This document shows positions 21,068 to 21,898 of a stretch of 21,898 bases of DNA, piece after piece. Every line of letters starts with the position of its first letter. Within the stretch, counting starts at the first letter, position 1. The translations under genes and the position numbers were made by a program. The stretch is from a virus: IMG/VR virus record IMGVR_UViG_3300047643_000074, positions 1-21,898 of that record. One strand, given 5' to 3'. Under the pieces are notes generated by a model. That model was not told the DNA's origin, searched no databases, and saw only the letters and a list, made by a program, of their open reading frames with translations.

Positions 21068-21089
21068 ATTATTACTCCTGATTAGTGAA

Positions 21090-21353
21090 TTAATACCGAA
21101 GCGCTGACTTCGATTTATTTTTAAGATCAATATGAACCGGAACTTTAATGCCGGTTAAACTGCCGAGCACAGATTCATACATGCCGTCAAGGTAGGTATG
21201 CTGGCCGGGTGTTAATGCTTCATTCCTGTTAAGAATATTTTCAAACTGTGTAAAGGGCTGTTTCATTTCTATAGGTAAATATTCAAAATACTGCCTGACA
21301 ATTTTTGCAGTTGCCTGATCTAATCGAATCCGCTGTGATGGTTCTGTTTTCAT
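21090..21353 (-). CDS. Hypothetical protein, 87 aa
   Basis: Not recognised. The sequence is helical with a conserved-looking LTPGQHTYLDGMYESVLG segment (residues 47-64), reminiscent of short zinc-less motifs in phage accessory proteins (LTPKQ-x-x-Y-L-x-x-x-Y). There is no signal or membrane segment and no good ribosome site. It lies 22 bases before the start of the secreted-protein gene and after a hairpin-rich spacer. Confidence 0.5.
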   Translation of the reverse strand: MKTEPSQRIRLDQATAKIVRQYFEYLPIEMKQPFTQFENILNRNEALTPGQHTYLDGMYESVLGSLTGIKVPVHIDLKNKSKSALRY

Positions 21354-21358
21354 TAAGT

Positions 21359-21445
21359 TATTATCAGGTTTTCAAGTTGTCAGGCCTGCCTGCCGGTAGG
21401 CAGGTTATCAAGTTAAACCCACCCCTATGCCCCTCCCTGGAGGGG
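21359..21445. repeat. Spacer with a 17-bp repeat and two hairpins
   Basis: It contains the 17-base copy shared with 5444-5460 (21359-21375), then CCTGCCT/AGGCAGG (21385-21391 and 21398-21404), then CCCCTCC/GGAGGGG (21430-21436 and 21439-21445). The hairpin types are like those at 13006 and 13126 and suggest a host repeat family. Confidence 0.75.
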
Positions 21446-21457
21446 AATAGAGTGGGA

Positions 21458-21898
21458 CTATCTAAAAGTCCGGTCTATGCGCACCAGCGAATCAAAATAA
21501 TATTTATCGGCTTCTTTAACGTTGGATGTTGAAATTAATTTTATATCGCCGCTTGCAATTCCTTCTATATAAGAGAGCGCGTCTTTATTTTGGCTGTCCC
21601 GTATCTTAAGAACGTTATCGCTTAATGAGCTGTAAAGCCCGGACAGGCCGTAAACAACAATTCTTGCAATTGCATCTTTAAGCGGGGTAATATCAAATGA
21701 CGGATCAAGAGGAATATCATAGAAGCTTTGAATTTTAGTATCCACCATTGCGCAGATTTTTTTTATTAGTTCTGTAACATTGGTGGTCTTTGCAGTCTCA
21801 TCAATAACAACGGTAATGGCTGTTAGCTCATCCTGACTGATGCACGTAAGCAAATCGTTTTCGTTTATATAGTAGCCTGTAAGTAATTCAGCCGCCAT
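21458..21898 (-). CDS. gp36-like protein (DUF1320), possibly complete at the window edge
   Basis: Fits the Mu gp36/DUF1320 family of head-tail or neck proteins. It has an N-terminal YINENDLLTCISQDELTAIT helix pair, a middle ICAMVDTKIQSFYDIPLD segment (family A-x-I-D-x-Y-L-x-x-R-Y-x-x-P-L), LKDAIARIVVYGLSGLYS and a C-terminal ALSYIEGIASGDIKL stretch. All are typical. The ATG at 21898-21896 is the last codon of the window and would give 146 residues, the normal length; upstream sequence is not available to confirm the start. Confidence 0.75.
   Translation of the reverse strand: MAAELLTGYYINENDLLTCISQDELTAITVVIDETAKTTNVTELIKKICAMVDTKIQSFYDIPLDPSFDITPLKDAIARIVVYGLSGLYSSLSDNVLKIRDSQNKDALSYIEGIASGDIKLISTSNVKEADKYYFDSLVRIDRTFR

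Noticed and set aside
1-21898. tRNA or rRNA genes, or a tRNA attachment site
   Set aside because: I saw no cloverleaf or rRNA-like segment, and a Mu-like phage is not expected to use a tRNA site.

Overview
This window reads as most of a Mu-like (transposable) phage or prophage. Nearly every gene is on the minus strand, so transcription runs from high to low coordinates. The key families are an A-type DDE transposase, a B-type AAA ATPase, a Gam-like protein, a GemA/gp16-like regulator, a gp28-like large terminase, a gp29-like (DUF935) portal, an F-like head protein, a gpG-like protein and a gp36-like protein. The host is probably in the Bacteroidota/Chlorobiota/Ignavibacteria group. The grounds are a phage promoter that fits the Bacteroidota consensus TTG-N20-TAnnTTTG, moderate A+T content by eye, and spacers full of short palindromes that I recall from such genomes. 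Many genes nevertheless carry clear Shine-Dalgarno sites (AAGGA, GAGGAG), which speaks against a classical Bacteroides. This placement is an inference.

Layout. 1-725: a canonical lexA with its own promoter and operator, probably host. 726-973: a spacer with five copies of a 12-bp motif whose minus-strand form is TGTAGAACGAGC; it may hold phage-end transposase sites. 974-2520: a cargo slot with a C5 cytosine methyltransferase, two unknown genes and duplicated slot borders. 2494-12136: the early/middle block, read from 12136 down: a Ner/Cro-like regulator, a second HTH protein, small unknown and membrane proteins, transposase A, ATPase B, a winged-helix protein, an HD phosphohydrolase, GemA-like, several small unknown proteins, a DUF2786 protein, Gam-like, a zinc-ribbon protein and the F-like head protein. 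12137-12251: a divergent control region with two palindromic operators. 12252-12992: the only plus-strand genes, a CI-like repressor and a BamE/SmpA-like lipoprotein, forming a lysogeny operon. 13151-21898: the morphogenesis block, read from 21898 down: gp36-like, an unknown, a secreted protein, a possible gp37-like protein, a small-terminase candidate, large terminase, lysozyme, portal, gpG-like and a baseplate/tail-like protein. Major capsid, protease, sheath and fibres are not seen and may lie beyond the right edge.

How the genes work together. The repressor should bind the two palindromes and silence the leftward early promoter. When it is relieved, A and B would carry out replicative transposition, Gam would protect DNA ends, and GemA and the small HTH proteins would set timing. 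Terminase, portal and head proteins then package the DNA, and the lysozyme opens the wall. The methyltransferase probably marks phage DNA against restriction.

Most notable observations. (1) A second gene is nested in the +1 frame of the methyltransferase, and both frames carry recognisable motifs on both sides of an A9 tract. (2) Duplicated cassette borders show that two cargo genes occupy one slot. (3) The early block sits inside the morphogenesis genes, unlike Mu. (4) A BamE-like lipoprotein is co-transcribed with the repressor. (5) Different hairpins occupy most spacers of the late block. No stretch longer than 300 bases lacks a gene.
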